DNA of 64,000 nucleotides from NCBI GenBank assembly GCA_019637175.1, contig JAHBWD010000019.1, positions 1-64,000 on the forward strand. Direction: 5' to 3'. Shown one piece after another: positions 8,438 through 16,362 of this stretch. The notes under the pieces are model-generated. The model saw only the letters and a program-made list of their open reading frames with translations, did not search any database and was not told where the DNA came from. The first letter of the stretch is position 1. Each line of letters starts with the position of its first letter. Origin of the DNA: Labilithrix sp. (GTDB lineage: Bacteria; Myxococcota_A; Polyangia; Polyangiales; Polyangiaceae). The position numbers and the translations under genes are program-made.

Positions 8438-9112
8438 ATGGTCTCGTCATTCGGTGTTCGGGTTGCTTTCGGCGTTCTCTCGGGTGTTCTCGCGGTCGCG
8501 TGCGCGGGGTCGGACGGCGCGTCGGCGCTGATGACGACCAAGCCGGAGCCGGCGGGCGCGCACTGCCCGAACGGCGGTCAGGCGGTGGTCTACGGCGTGG
8601 ACGCGAACGGCGACGGCGAGCTCGACACCTCGGAGGTCGACGGAACGTCGTATGTCTGCAACGGCGCGCAGGGCGAGCAGGGCGCGCAGGGCGCGCAGGG
8701 CGAACGGGGCCTGGCCAGCGACGCGAAGGGCGACAAGGGCGACATGGGCCAAGCGGGCCTCGCGGGCACCGACGGCAAAGACGGCGCTGACGGCAAGGAC
8801 GCGCCGCAGCTCGTGCTCGGTCGCTTCCTCCCCACGCAGGTGGTGAGCGGCGCCGTCGTCACCTGCGCGACGACGAACTTGAACGCGACGACGACGGAGT
8901 GCCGCGGCCTCAAGGTGAACGGCCTCGACGTGACCCTCGACGCCAAGGAGGCGAACTCGATCTGCGCCAGCGTCACTGGCAAGAGCTACAACAACGCGAG
9001 CGGCTTGGGCATCGTCGCGGCCCCCTTCATGAGGGCCGGCACGACCACTCCGTGGGTGATCGCGGATTCGGGCAACACGAGCCCGATGCAGAACCTGACC
9101 TGCAATCGCTGA
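8438..9112 (+). CDS. Putative lipoprotein with collagen-like Gly-X-Y repeats
   Basis: From the ATG at 8438 the product has 224 residues, with a signal peptide and lipobox ending VACAG. Residues about 35-68 form a short Cys-containing module with a calcium-loop-like 'DANGDGELD', of the type found before collagen-like regions in myxobacterial surface proteins (DUF7151-like). Residues about 70-125 are Gly-X-Y repeats such as GEQGAQGAQGERG and GKDGADGKD. A C-terminal globular part with four cysteines follows. Bacterial collagen-like segments form triple-helical stalks, so this is probably a trimeric surface lipoprotein; that is inference. Confidence 0.8.
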   Translation: MVSSFGVRVAFGVLSGVLAVACAGSDGASALMTTKPEPAGAHCPNGGQAVVYGVDANGDGELDTSEVDGTSYVCNGAQGEQGAQGAQGERGLASDAKGDKGDMGQAGLAGTDGKDGADGKDAPQLVLGRFLPTQVVSGAVVTCATTNLNATTTECRGLKVNGLDVTLDAKEANSICASVTGKSYNNASGLGIVAAPFMRAGTTTPWVIADSGNTSPMQNLTCNR

Positions 9113-9142
9113 CTCGAATCGATCACGGGCCCGCGTCGAGTC
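9111..9142. terminator. Inverted repeat between convergent genes
   Basis: GACTCGA at 9111-9117 pairs with TCGAGTC at 9136-9142, and the loop contains the palindrome CGGGCCCG. It covers the junction of the convergent collagen-like and GFA-family genes, so it could stop transcription from both sides. There is no T-run. Confidence 0.3.
9120..9139. repeat. 20-base direct repeat, copy 2
   Basis: Exact second copy of the sequence at 8142-8161. Here it covers the last codons and stop of the minus-strand GFA-family gene. It may be part of a shared terminator sequence rather than a mobile-element footprint. Confidence 0.75.
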
Positions 9143-9512
9143 GCAAGAGCCCGTCATCCGCCATCGCGTAGTAGTCGCCCTTGCTCGCGACGAAGATGTG
9201 CGCCTTCGATCGGAGGCCGGTCGGCTCGTCGCGCGTGCCCGCGCAGAAGCCGATCTTGGCGTCGCCCGCCTCGTCGAAGAAGAGAGACGAGCCGCACTCG
9301 ACGCAGAAGCCGCGCCGCACCGTCGGCGACGACGCGTACCACTTGAGCCCGCGCGCCTCCACGAGCACGAGATCCGCGCGATCGACCGCGGCGTACGCGC
9401 CGACGTGCCCGTGCCACCGGCGGCACATCGCGCAGTGACAGTACGTGACGCTCGTCGACGCGCCCCGCAGCTCGTACCGCACCGCTCCGCAGAGACACCC
9501 GCCCGCGCTCAT
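9123..9512 (-). CDS. GFA (CENP-V/GFA) family zinc protein
   Basis: Starting at the ATG at 9512, this 129-residue protein carries the GFA-family zinc ligands in order: C-L-C-G near residue 6, C-H-C-x2-C near 25-30, and C-V-E-C-G near 70. Members are called glutathione-dependent formaldehyde-activating enzymes, but most have no proven activity and the substrate here is unknown. The start overlaps the stop of the upstream lipoprotein gene by four bases (ATGA), so the two are translationally coupled. Confidence 0.9.
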   Translation of the reverse strand: MSAGGCLCGAVRYELRGASTSVTYCHCAMCRRWHGHVGAYAAVDRADLVLVEARGLKWYASSPTVRRGFCVECGSSLFFDEAGDAKIGFCAGTRDEPTGLRSKAHIFVASKGDYYAMADDGLLRLDAGP

Positions 9513-9955
9513 GGATCGCACCCCGCCGCGCAGGCCTTCGCCGGCACCGGCCCGCTCTTCTTGGCTTCGCAGGCATAGCCCATCACGGCTCGCTCCGCGG
9601 CGAGCGAGCACGCGAAGTCGTGGTCGAGATCGGTGAGCGCGAGCACCGACGCCCCCGCGGCGTCGACGACGCGGACGATCTTCACCTCCTGCCCCTCGAG
9701 CGCGCCGCTCACCACCTTCGCGCGCGTGCCTTCGCGCACCATCGTCGGCTCCACGCGGATCGCGGCGCACCCCAGGTTGCAGTTGCACACGTTGACCATG
9801 AGACACGCCGTGGCCGCGATCGGGGTCTGGGTCGACGCCGCAGACGCCGGCGCGATCGGCGGCGCAGACTGCGGGACGTCTCCCGTGGGCACGGTCGAGC
9901 CGCGACAGGCGACGAGGATGAACACCATCGCGACCGTGCCGACGCTCCGCCTCAT
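9509..9955 (-). CDS. Putative lipoprotein
   Basis: 148 residues: a signal peptide with lipobox ILVAC at residue 17, a Pro/Ala/Ser linker, then a small domain with paired cysteines including 'CNCNLGC'. It contains a short beta-strand segment 'VVSGALEGQEVKIVRVVD' that reads like a small beta-barrel. First gene of the pair with the GFA-family gene. Function unknown. Confidence 0.75.
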   Translation of the reverse strand: MRRSVGTVAMVFILVACRGSTVPTGDVPQSAPPIAPASAASTQTPIAATACLMVNVCNCNLGCAAIRVEPTMVREGTRAKVVSGALEGQEVKIVRVVDAAGASVLALTDLDHDFACSLAAERAVMGYACEAKKSGPVPAKACAAGCDP

Positions 9956-9970
9956 TGCTCCTCCACCCTT

Positions 9971-10828
9971 CTAGTAGTTCGCGCCCGTGACGACGGCGCG
10001 CTCGAGGCGACCCTCGGCGAGATCGTCGCGGTGAACGAGAACGTACGTCCAGTTCGTGCCCCACGAGAAGCCGGCGGCGTTGTCGAACGTGATCCGCAGG
10101 AGCATCTCGTACTCGGTGACGTCGTTCGTGCGTCCTCGCGGAGGCTCGAAGCCGTAATGATCGTCGAGGCCTGCGCTGCGATGACCGAAGAGGCGATGGC
10201 ATTCTTCGCGCATGTCGCCGAGCGGCGCCCATTCGTTCCACGCTTCGCGCAGCTCCTCGTCTTCGTGCGGGACGGCGTCTTCCCACGCGCTCCCTTCGGG
10301 GAGCGTCCAGCCGGCGCGAAACTGCATCGACGCCTCGTGAGTCCCGAGACACACCACCGCGCCCGGATCGTCCTCCTGCTCGGACGGTGACGGGTACCAG
10401 CGAACGCGAAATCCGTCGGTCGAGCCGACGAGATCGATCGCGAAGATCCCGCGACGCGGAACGCCGTCGGGGAGATCGTCGATCTCCGAGAGGTTGATCT
10501 GTCCGATGAACACCGCGTCGCTCGCCCATGGGCGATCGGCCGCCTCGGTGTACGGCGTTCCGCCGAACTTGCTCGCCGTGAGCGAGAGCCGCGGCGAGGC
10601 CGTCCCGAGCCGGAGCATGCGGCCGATCGCCGATCGCCGCAGGGGGCGATCGGCGACGCGCGCGGACGTCACGAGCACACACGGCCGCAGCGCCGAGTCG
10701 AGCATCGACTCGATCTCCCGGAGTCGACGCGCGCCGTGCCGCGCGATCATCCGGCGAAGCTCCTCGGGGAGAGAGACGGCGGCTCGAGCCACGATCTCGC
10801 TATAGTGGACGAAGCTCAGCGGATCCAT
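9971..10828 (-). CDS. DUF1963-family (YwqG-like) protein
   Basis: A 285-residue protein from the ATG at 10828. The central part carries DUF1963 features: 'SKFGGTPY' (S-K-x-G-G-x-P), a Trp/Pro segment, 'FIGQINLSEI', 'GIFAIDL', 'VRWYPSP' and, near the C-terminus, 'HRLFGHRSAGLDD' (G-H-x-x) and 'LLRITFDN'. The family is widespread and structurally a beta-sandwich, but its biochemical role is not established. It is divergent from the aldo/keto reductase gene. Confidence 0.88.
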   Translation of the reverse strand: MDPLSFVHYSEIVARAAVSLPEELRRMIARHGARRLREIESMLDSALRPCVLVTSARVADRPLRRSAIGRMLRLGTASPRLSLTASKFGGTPYTEAADRPWASDAVFIGQINLSEIDDLPDGVPRRGIFAIDLVGSTDGFRVRWYPSPSEQEDDPGAVVCLGTHEASMQFRAGWTLPEGSAWEDAVPHEDEELREAWNEWAPLGDMREECHRLFGHRSAGLDDHYGFEPPRGRTNDVTEYEMLLRITFDNAAGFSWGTNWTYVLVHRDDLAEGRLERAVVTGANY

Positions 10829-10885
10829 CCGTGGCGGGCAACGCGCGGGACGGATCCGGCATCGGAGCGATCGCACGGAGGGCAA

Positions 10886-11923
10886 ATGCGTTTCAATCTC
10901 CTCGGCAGCACCGGGCTCTACGTGTCGGAGCTCTGCTTGGGTGCGATGACCTTCGGAGGCAAGGGCTTCTGGGAGGTGGTGGGAAAGCTCGGCGCCAAAG
11001 AGGTCGAGCGCATCGTCGGCGCGGCGCTCGACGGCGGGGTCAACTTCATCGACACCGCCGACGTCTACTCGGAGGGTCAATCGGAGGAGCTGCTCGGTGA
11101 AGCGCTCGCCTCGCTCGATCGGCCGCGCGAGCAGATCGTCGTCGCGACGAAGGTGCGCGGCCGCGTAGGGCCCGGGCCGAACCAGGTCGGGCTCTCTCGC
11201 GCGCACATCCTCGCGAGCATCGACGGGAGCCTGAAGCGCCTCCGCCTCGATCACGTCGACCTCTATCAGATCCACGGCTTCGATCCGGCGACGCCCATCG
11301 AGGAGACCGTCCGCGCGCTCGACGACGTCGTGCGATCGGGCAAGGCGCGCTACGTCGGCTTCAGCAACCTGCCGGCGTGGCTCGCCGCGAAGGCGATCAC
11401 GTTCGCCGACCAGAACGGGCTCGCGCGCTTCCAGAGCGCGCAGGTCTACTACTCGATCGCCGGCCGCGACATCGAGCGCGAGATCGCGCCGATGGCGCAG
11501 CACCTCGGCGTCGCCGTGCTTCCGTGGAGCCCGCTCGCGGGCGGCCTGCTCTCGGGCAAGTTCGATCCCGACAAGCCCGGCCCCGAAGGCGCTCGGCGCA
11601 CGACGTTCGACTTTCCGCCCGTCGATCGCGCGCGCCTCCCCAAGGTGCTCGGCGCGCTCCGCGCGGTCGCGGAGTCGACGGGCGTCTCGGTCGCGCGCGT
11701 CGCGCTCGCGTGGCAGCTCACGAAGCCTTTCGTCACGAGCATCATCATCGGCGCGAAGAACCTCGAACAGCTCACCGACAACCTCGCCGCCGCCGACGTG
11801 AAGCTCTCCACCGAGCACGTGAAGCTCCTCGACGAGGCGAGCGCCCTGCCCCCCGAGTACCCGGGCTGGATGCTCGACTGGCAGAACCGCGAGCCCCGCG
11901 CGGCGGCGCCGCCGAAGCGGTAG
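10886..11923 (+). CDS. Aldo/keto reductase
   Basis: Starting at the ATG at 10886, this is a 345-residue NADPH-dependent oxidoreductase with a TIM-barrel fold. The catalytic tetrad is visible: Asp and Tyr in 'FIDTADVYSEG', Lys in 'VATKVRG' and His in 'YQIHGFD'. A late 'IIIGAKNLEQL' segment fits the cofactor phosphate-binding region. It looks like the YajO/IolS-type subgroup that reduces aldehydes or ketones, but the natural substrate cannot be given. The frame is open further upstream, but the family N-terminus begins here. Confidence 0.93.
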   Translation: MRFNLLGSTGLYVSELCLGAMTFGGKGFWEVVGKLGAKEVERIVGAALDGGVNFIDTADVYSEGQSEELLGEALASLDRPREQIVVATKVRGRVGPGPNQVGLSRAHILASIDGSLKRLRLDHVDLYQIHGFDPATPIEETVRALDDVVRSGKARYVGFSNLPAWLAAKAITFADQNGLARFQSAQVYYSIAGRDIEREIAPMAQHLGVAVLPWSPLAGGLLSGKFDPDKPGPEGARRTTFDFPPVDRARLPKVLGALRAVAESTGVSVARVALAWQLTKPFVTSIIIGAKNLEQLTDNLAAADVKLSTEHVKLLDEASALPPEYPGWMLDWQNREPRAAAPPKR

Positions 11924-11988
11924 CGACGCGCCTCGACGCGCGCGCGCCTCGATTGACGTGTGATCGCTCCGGTGCCTATGGACGCCGC

Positions 11989-12786
11989 GTGATCGTTCGA
12001 CGCTTCGTAGTCGCCGGCGTCTTGGCCTCGAGCCTCGTGGCCTGCACGCCGTCGCGCGCTCCAAAGCGACCCACGCCGTCGCTCGTCGTGTCGTCGGGCG
12101 ACGAGCGATTCGGGCGTGCCCGCGCGCTCGTCGCGGACTTGGCCGCCAAGAAGCACGCGTCGTTGCGTATCCAGAGCGCTTCGCCGCAAGGAGACGACAC
12201 GGAAGACGTCGAGCTGCCGCCCACGCGCGAGGCGTACGGCCTCGACGTCCTCGTCGTCGTCCGCGTCCGCGCGAGCGGCGTTCAAGTGGGCAAGACCGCC
12301 GCGACGACCGACGCAGAGCTCGTCGCCGCGGCTCGGAAGCACGCGCGCAGCGACGAGCATGCGCGCGGAGAGAAGAAGGCCGTCGCGATCGTGCGGGCCG
12401 ACGACGAGGCCCTCATGCGCGACGTCGTGCGCGCCATCCGGGCGATGAAGACCGGCGGCTTCCACGCCGTCGTGCTCGCGAGCGTCCCGGCGAGCGCCGA
12501 GCCGTTGCCCGACGGATGGAACGGCGCGTCGGGGAACTGTATGTTCCCCGACGGCGTGGTCAACATCTCCGACGCCGCGAACCTCTCCGTTCACTACGAT
12601 CGCGACGGGCGCCCGACGAAGGTGGAGATCAAGGAGTCGACGAGCCCTGCACACGCGTACGCCGCGGCGATCTGTGCGCTACAGAAGCGGCTCGGCCCCG
12701 AAGACCACGCGTTTCGTTCCGGCGAGACGCAACAGATGCGCATCCAATCCAACTCGCCGTACCTCAAGACACCGCGCGATCCGTAG
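11989..12786 (+). CDS. Putative lipoprotein with ExbD/TolR-like periplasmic domain
   Basis: A GTG at 11989 gives 265 residues beginning with a signal peptide and lipobox LVAC. Residues about 80-170 match the ExbD/TolR periplasmic domain: 'LDVLVVVRVRASGVQVG' as first strands, 'KAVAIVRADDEALMRDVVRAI' as strand and helix, and 'GGFHAVVLASVP' as the last strand. In real ExbD this domain follows a transmembrane helix with an essential Asp; here it follows a lipidation signal, so it cannot be an ordinary proton-channel subunit. The C-terminal part is unassigned. Its stop overlaps the next convergent gene by 23 bases. Confidence 0.7.
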   Translation: MIVRRFVVAGVLASSLVACTPSRAPKRPTPSLVVSSGDERFGRARALVADLAAKKHASLRIQSASPQGDDTEDVELPPTREAYGLDVLVVVRVRASGVQVGKTAATTDAELVAAARKHARSDEHARGEKKAVAIVRADDEALMRDVVRAIRAMKTGGFHAVVLASVPASAEPLPDGWNGASGNCMFPDGVVNISDAANLSVHYDRDGRPTKVEIKESTSPAHAYAAAICALQKRLGPEDHAFRSGETQQMRIQSNSPYLKTPRDP

Positions 12787-13159
12787 CGGCGCTCAAGATC
12801 TCGGCGATCATCTGCGCGCCCTCGCGGGCCACGCGCTGCACGACGTCGAGATCCGCTTCGGCGTCGAACGCGATCGCGAGCACGTGCGCGTCGCCGACGG
12901 GCAGGATCGAGAAGTTGATGGGCCAGCTCGCGAGATCCTCGCCGATGGGCTCGAGGAGCGCGCGCACGCTGCCTGCCGCCGCGAGGCCCTTGCCGCTCAG
13001 GACGGCGCGGAGCGGCGGCGGGATGTCGTCTTCGTCGCCCGAGACCGCGATCGACACACCTTCACGGTCGGTGAGGAGCACGACGATGGCCTGCGCGAGC
13101 TCGTGGATGTCTTCGACGGTGCGAAAGAGATCGAGCTGCGTCATCGACGGTTCGGCCAT
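12764..13159 (-). CDS. Roadblock/LC7-like small protein
   Basis: 131 residues, no export signal. A helix followed by a five-strand pattern ('GVSIAVSGDED', 'FSILPVGDAHVLAIAFD') and a long C-terminal helix matches the Roadblock/LC7 fold. Bacterial members bind small GTPases such as MglA and similar switches, and myxobacteria have many. The match is by pattern only, and no GTPase gene lies nearby. It converges with the ExbD-like gene (23-base tail overlap) and may be co-transcribed with the GNAT gene upstream of it. Confidence 0.6.
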   Translation of the reverse strand: MAEPSMTQLDLFRTVEDIHELAQAIVVLLTDREGVSIAVSGDEDDIPPPLRAVLSGKGLAAAGSVRALLEPIGEDLASWPINFSILPVGDAHVLAIAFDAEADLDVVQRVAREGAQMIAEILSAATDRAVS

Positions 13160-13172
13160 GGCGCTCCGTACT

Positions 13173-13694
13173 CTACTGGGTTCGGCGTTCGATCACATAG
13201 CGACGCGTCGGGTGGTCGTAGAAGTCGACGTCCGTCTCGAAGCGCATGCCGATGCCCTCGGCGACGCGGATCGATCCCGCATTGTCTGCGTCGATGTGCG
13301 CGACGATCCGCTCGACACCGTAGCGCTCGAACGCGAACGCCGCAGCAGCAGCCGCGGCCTCGGTCGCGAGGCCCTGACGGCGGAAGCGCCGGATCATGCT
13401 CCACCCGACTTCCATGTCGGGGAAGCTCTCGCGGAAGAACGCGCCGACCATCCCCGTCATCTCGGCGGTCTCACGGTGCTCGACGAGCCACCAGCCGGCG
13501 CCGTTGAGCATCCACATGCCGGCGGCGGAGGCGAACATCCGCCAGGCCGCGCGGCGGTCGGGGATCGGCGTCGCGACGATGAGATCGTCGAGATGCTCGA
13601 AGTACGTCGGAAAGTCGCTCTTTCGCGGCTCGCGAAGGAGGAGGCGACGCGTCGTGATGCGAGGAACGCTGACCGGGGGAGCGGCTTCCGACAT
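13173..13694 (-). CDS. GNAT-family N-acetyltransferase (RimJ/RimL type)
   Basis: A 173-residue protein from the ATG at 13694. It begins with the typical 'TTRRLLLREPRKSDF' of RimJ/RimL-like enzymes. The acetyl-CoA loop is 'RFRRQGLATEAAAAA' (R-x-x-G-x-A pattern), followed by 'VERIVAHIDADNAGSIRVAEGIGM', the usual N-x-x-S near the end. The substrate could be a protein N-terminus or a small molecule. Confidence 0.9.
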   Translation of the reverse strand: MSEAAPPVSVPRITTRRLLLREPRKSDFPTYFEHLDDLIVATPIPDRRAAWRMFASAAGMWMLNGAGWWLVEHRETAEMTGMVGAFFRESFPDMEVGWSMIRRFRRQGLATEAAAAAAAFAFERYGVERIVAHIDADNAGSIRVAEGIGMRFETDVDFYDHPTRRYVIERRTQ

Positions 13695-13803
13695 GCACGC
13701 CAGGATGCCCGATCCCTGCGCCGTTCGCGCGCGTCGATCGACCTCGGGTTCTGATCCGGGCGTCGCTTCGCCGTCGCCTTCGCTTCGTGGTACGACCACG
13801 CCG

Positions 13804-14157
13804 ATGCATCGCTCGCTCGCCGCCATGCTCGTCTTCGCCGGCGTCGCGTGCGCGGGCGATCGCGGCGAATTCCATCCGGCCAAGGGCGCCGCGGACATGC
13901 CGCCCGTGACGGAAGCGTATCGTGTGAAGAAGGTCGCACCAGCGTGCGTCGCGCTCGGCTACGTGAGCGCCGAAGGACCTTCCGGGATGTCCGACGTGGC
14001 GCAGACGGCGGCTCGTCACGGCGCGAACAACTTCATCATCCGCAGCGACGACACCGACGAGCGCGTCACGGCGCAAGGCGGCGGCGGCCTCGTCACGCAA
14101 ACGAACCACAAGCTCTTCGCCGAGATCTTCCGCTGCCCCGACGATCGGTCCGAATGA
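13804..14157 (+). CDS. Small putative lipoprotein
   Basis: Starting at the ATG at 13804, 117 residues with a signal peptide and lipobox GVAC at residue 16. The mature domain reads 'CVALGYVSAEG...AARHGANNFIIRSDD', reminiscent of the small DUF4156/RcsF-like outer-membrane lipoproteins in which a Gly-Ala-(Asn/Asp) segment precedes a strand. The match is weak. Its last bases overlap the next start (ATGA). Confidence 0.7.
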   Translation: MHRSLAAMLVFAGVACAGDRGEFHPAKGAADMPPVTEAYRVKKVAPACVALGYVSAEGPSGMSDVAQTAARHGANNFIIRSDDTDERVTAQGGGGLVTQTNHKLFAEIFRCPDDRSE

Positions 14158-14666
14158 TCGCGCGCCTCGCCATCGTGTTCGCCGTGCTCTTGGCCGCGTG
14201 CGACAAGCCGCCGACGAGCACGTCGGCCGTCGCGCCGGCTGCGCTCTCTCCCGACGCCGCGTCGCCGGCGATCCCCGCGCCGGCTTCGGCCAGGCCGGCG
14301 TCGAACGATCTCTGGGAAGGCACGTACACGGGCACGTGGTCGGCGGGCCAAGCGACCGTCGTCTACACTGCGAAGGTCACGAAGCGCGGCGACGCGTACG
14401 AGGTCGACGTCGAGGCCGACGGGACGCAGACGATGACGCGCATGATCGGCGAAGGACGCCAGCCGCCGCCCGAGACGGGCGAGGGCGCCGTTCTCCACGT
14501 GAGCTTCGCGCGCTGCAAACCCGACGACATGTTCAAGTGCAAGGATCTGAAGCGAGGCGATCGCCTGCTGTCGATCGCGATCGTGCCCGACGCCTACCGC
14601 TTGCGGTTCGAAAAGATGGGCGCGCCCGATCTCGCGACCCGAGAGATAGGGCTCGAGAAGAAATGA
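14154..14666 (+). CDS. Putative lipoprotein
   Basis: 170 residues; the ATG at 14154 overlaps the previous stop by four bases. Signal peptide with lipobox LLAAC at residue 16, a Pro/Ala-rich spacer to about residue 50, then a beta-rich domain starting 'LWEGTYTGTWSAGQATVVYTAKV', a strand pattern like small lipocalin-style barrels. Two cysteines lie in the C-terminal half. No family is assigned. It forms a two-gene operon with the preceding lipoprotein. Confidence 0.72.
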   Translation: MIARLAIVFAVLLAACDKPPTSTSAVAPAALSPDAASPAIPAPASARPASNDLWEGTYTGTWSAGQATVVYTAKVTKRGDAYEVDVEADGTQTMTRMIGEGRQPPPETGEGAVLHVSFARCKPDDMFKCKDLKRGDRLLSIAIVPDAYRLRFEKMGAPDLATREIGLEKK

Positions 14667-14667
14667 G

Positions 14668-15093
14668 TCACGTGCCGCGCTGAAAACAGCGCAAGCACAC
14701 GCTGCCGCGCTGCGCGAGCGTGAGCTCGGGATCGTCGCGCTCGAGCGCTCTGCCGCACACGGCGCAGCCGGAGCCTCCGAAGGGCACCGCCCCGCGGTAG
14801 GCCGACTGCGCGACCGCCGGCGCCCTCTCGTCTGCTTCCTCCGCGTTCGCTTCGTCGATGTCGGCCGCGACGACGCGATCGACGCGCATCGCCTTCTGGA
14901 GTCGCGCGCGCACCCGCGACGATCCGCCTGCTTCTTCCTCGAGGATCGCTGCGAGCGCCGCGACGGTGCGCTGGAGCACCGCGACCTGACGCTTGAGGCC
15001 CTCGACCTCCTCGGCGAGCTCGCGCACCTGCGACGAGGCCGCCTGAGCTTCGCCCGCGACGAGCGCGTCGAGGACTTCGTCGAAGTAGCTCAT
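14668..15093 (-). CDS. Coiled-coil protein with C-terminal zinc motif
   Basis: 141 residues. Residues about 20-60 are a heptad-like coiled coil ('VRELAEEVEGLKRQVAVLQ'). Near the C-terminus C-A-V-C and C-L-R-C form a probable zinc site reminiscent of DksA/TraR or a short zinc ribbon. No export signal. It may dimerise through the coil; the role is unknown. It ends one base from the convergent lipoprotein gene. Confidence 0.7.
   Translation of the reverse strand: MSYFDEVLDALVAGEAQAASSQVRELAEEVEGLKRQVAVLQRTVAALAAILEEEAGGSSRVRARLQKAMRVDRVVAADIDEANAEEADERAPAVAQSAYRGAVPFGGSGCAVCGRALERDDPELTLAQRGSVCLRCFQRGT
14677..14692 (+). terminator. Hairpin at convergent junction
   Basis: A perfect GCGCTG-aaaa-CAGCGC hairpin lies just after the plus-strand lipoprotein stop, within the last codons of the minus-strand coiled-coil gene. 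It could terminate the plus-strand transcript. No T-run is present. Confidence 0.3.
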
Positions 15094-15109
15094 GATCGCA
15101 CGCGCATCG

Positions 15110-15499
15110 TCAGGTTCCGTCGCAGACGCACTTGTCGTTCATCGAGACTTCGGTGGTGACGAACGACTTCGCGGGGGCGACGCCGAGGGGCCCGCAATAC
15201 GCCTCGCAGGCCGGCTTCTTGATGCCGCCGCCTGCCGACGTCCCGGCGCACTGGCACTCGACGACGTTGCTGCCGAAGTCGGTGCTCTTGCCGCTCGCGA
15301 ACTGCGCGTCGACGCAGAGCGTGTTGCACGCGTCGCCGCCGCCGCCGCCGGCGTCGGGCGATGCGCCCGAGTCGCCTCCGGCCTCGGCCGCGCCGCCGTC
15401 GCCTGCCCCGCCGCTCGAGCCTTTGTCGTCCGAGCTGCTGCATGCAGGGGCGATCACGAGAGCAGCACACGTCACCAAGAGCGTACGAAGAAGGGTCAT
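15110..15499 (-). CDS. Gly/Ser-rich Cys-containing lipoprotein
   Basis: Starting at the ATG at 15499, 129 residues with a signal peptide and lipobox APAC at residue 20. A low-complexity Ser/Asp/Gly linker with Gly runs follows to about residue 57. The mature domain has eight cysteines in a regular pattern, indicating a small disulfide-bonded fold. Function unknown. It lies 16 bp upstream of the coiled-coil gene on the same strand. Confidence 0.72.
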   Translation of the reverse strand: MTLLRTLLVTCAALVIAPACSSSDDKGSSGGAGDGGAAEAGGDSGASPDAGGGGGDACNTLCVDAQFASGKSTDFGSNVVECQCAGTSAGGGIKKPACEAYCGPLGVAPAKSFVTTEVSMNDKCVCDGT

Positions 15500-15594
15500 C
15501 GCGTCAGAATACCTGGGCGGCGACCACGAGCAATTTCGGTGCGACGATCGCGCCGACCGCGCACCCCACGATCGCGGACGACGCCGAATCCACC

Positions 15595-16215
15595 TCACCG
15601 AAACGAGATGCCGACGCTGAGAAAGCCGCCGCGGTAGAGGCCGTCGATGGCGGGCACGCCGTCTTTGTGCCCGCCGGGCCACATGTGACCGAGGGCATAC
15701 GAGGCGGTGACGAACGTGCCGCCCTTCCACATGTAACCGGCGCCGGCGTTGACCGTGTAGCCGTACACGACCGCGAGCGGCTTGCTCCCCGGGCAATCGC
15801 CGCCGAGCGCGCACGTGCTCGCCGTCGTGAGCAGCGGCGAGGTTCCCGCGGTGAGCACGACGCCGCTCGCGTCGCGACCCGCGGGAGAGAAACGAAGCTC
15901 GATCGGCGTGTTGACGCCGAGCCCCCACGTCGTGACGTCTTTCGACGCGCGATCGCTGCGCGAGATGCCGATCACGAACCCCTGCGCGAGCGGCAGCCCG
16001 ACGCCCACCGAGAGCGAGAACCGACTGCCCAGGCCCATGTGGTACCGAGGCGTCATGAGGAAGTAGTACGCGAGATCGCCGCGCTCTCCCCGCTCGGCGC
16101 CCATGACCATGCCGTCGACGCCGAGCGAGCCGTAGGTGTCGCGCGCCTCGGCCCGCGAAGTCGCCAGCGCGACGCCGCAGGCGAGCGCGCACCCGAAGGT
16201 CCTCGCGATCGACAT
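15595..16215 (-). CDS. Predicted outer-membrane beta-barrel protein
   Basis: The frame is open to 16338, but I chose the ATG at 16215 because it gives a proper signal peptide ending 'SRAEARDTYG'; the 41 residues before it are highly basic. The 206-residue product is made of alternating polar and hydrophobic strands ('RYHMGLGSRFSLSVGVGLPL', 'TVNAGAGYMWKGGTFVTASYAL') and ends 'GGFLSVGISFR', with a terminal aromatic strand typical of outer-membrane barrels. Ligand or transport role unknown. Confidence 0.7.
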   Translation of the reverse strand: MSIARTFGCALACGVALATSRAEARDTYGSLGVDGMVMGAERGERGDLAYYFLMTPRYHMGLGSRFSLSVGVGLPLAQGFVIGISRSDRASKDVTTWGLGVNTPIELRFSPAGRDASGVVLTAGTSPLLTTASTCALGGDCPGSKPLAVVYGYTVNAGAGYMWKGGTFVTASYALGHMWPGGHKDGVPAIDGLYRGGFLSVGISFR

Positions 16216-16362
16216 CTCGCGGACGGAGAGCACGCGCCGCGCCACGCGCGCGCGAACGCGAGAGCGCCTGAAATTCAGACCTCGCGTTCGCTTCCCACGA
16301 GCGGAGCGGCACGACCGTTCACAGTGCGCCCCGTTCACACCGCGCGGGCTCGGAGGCGCGAG

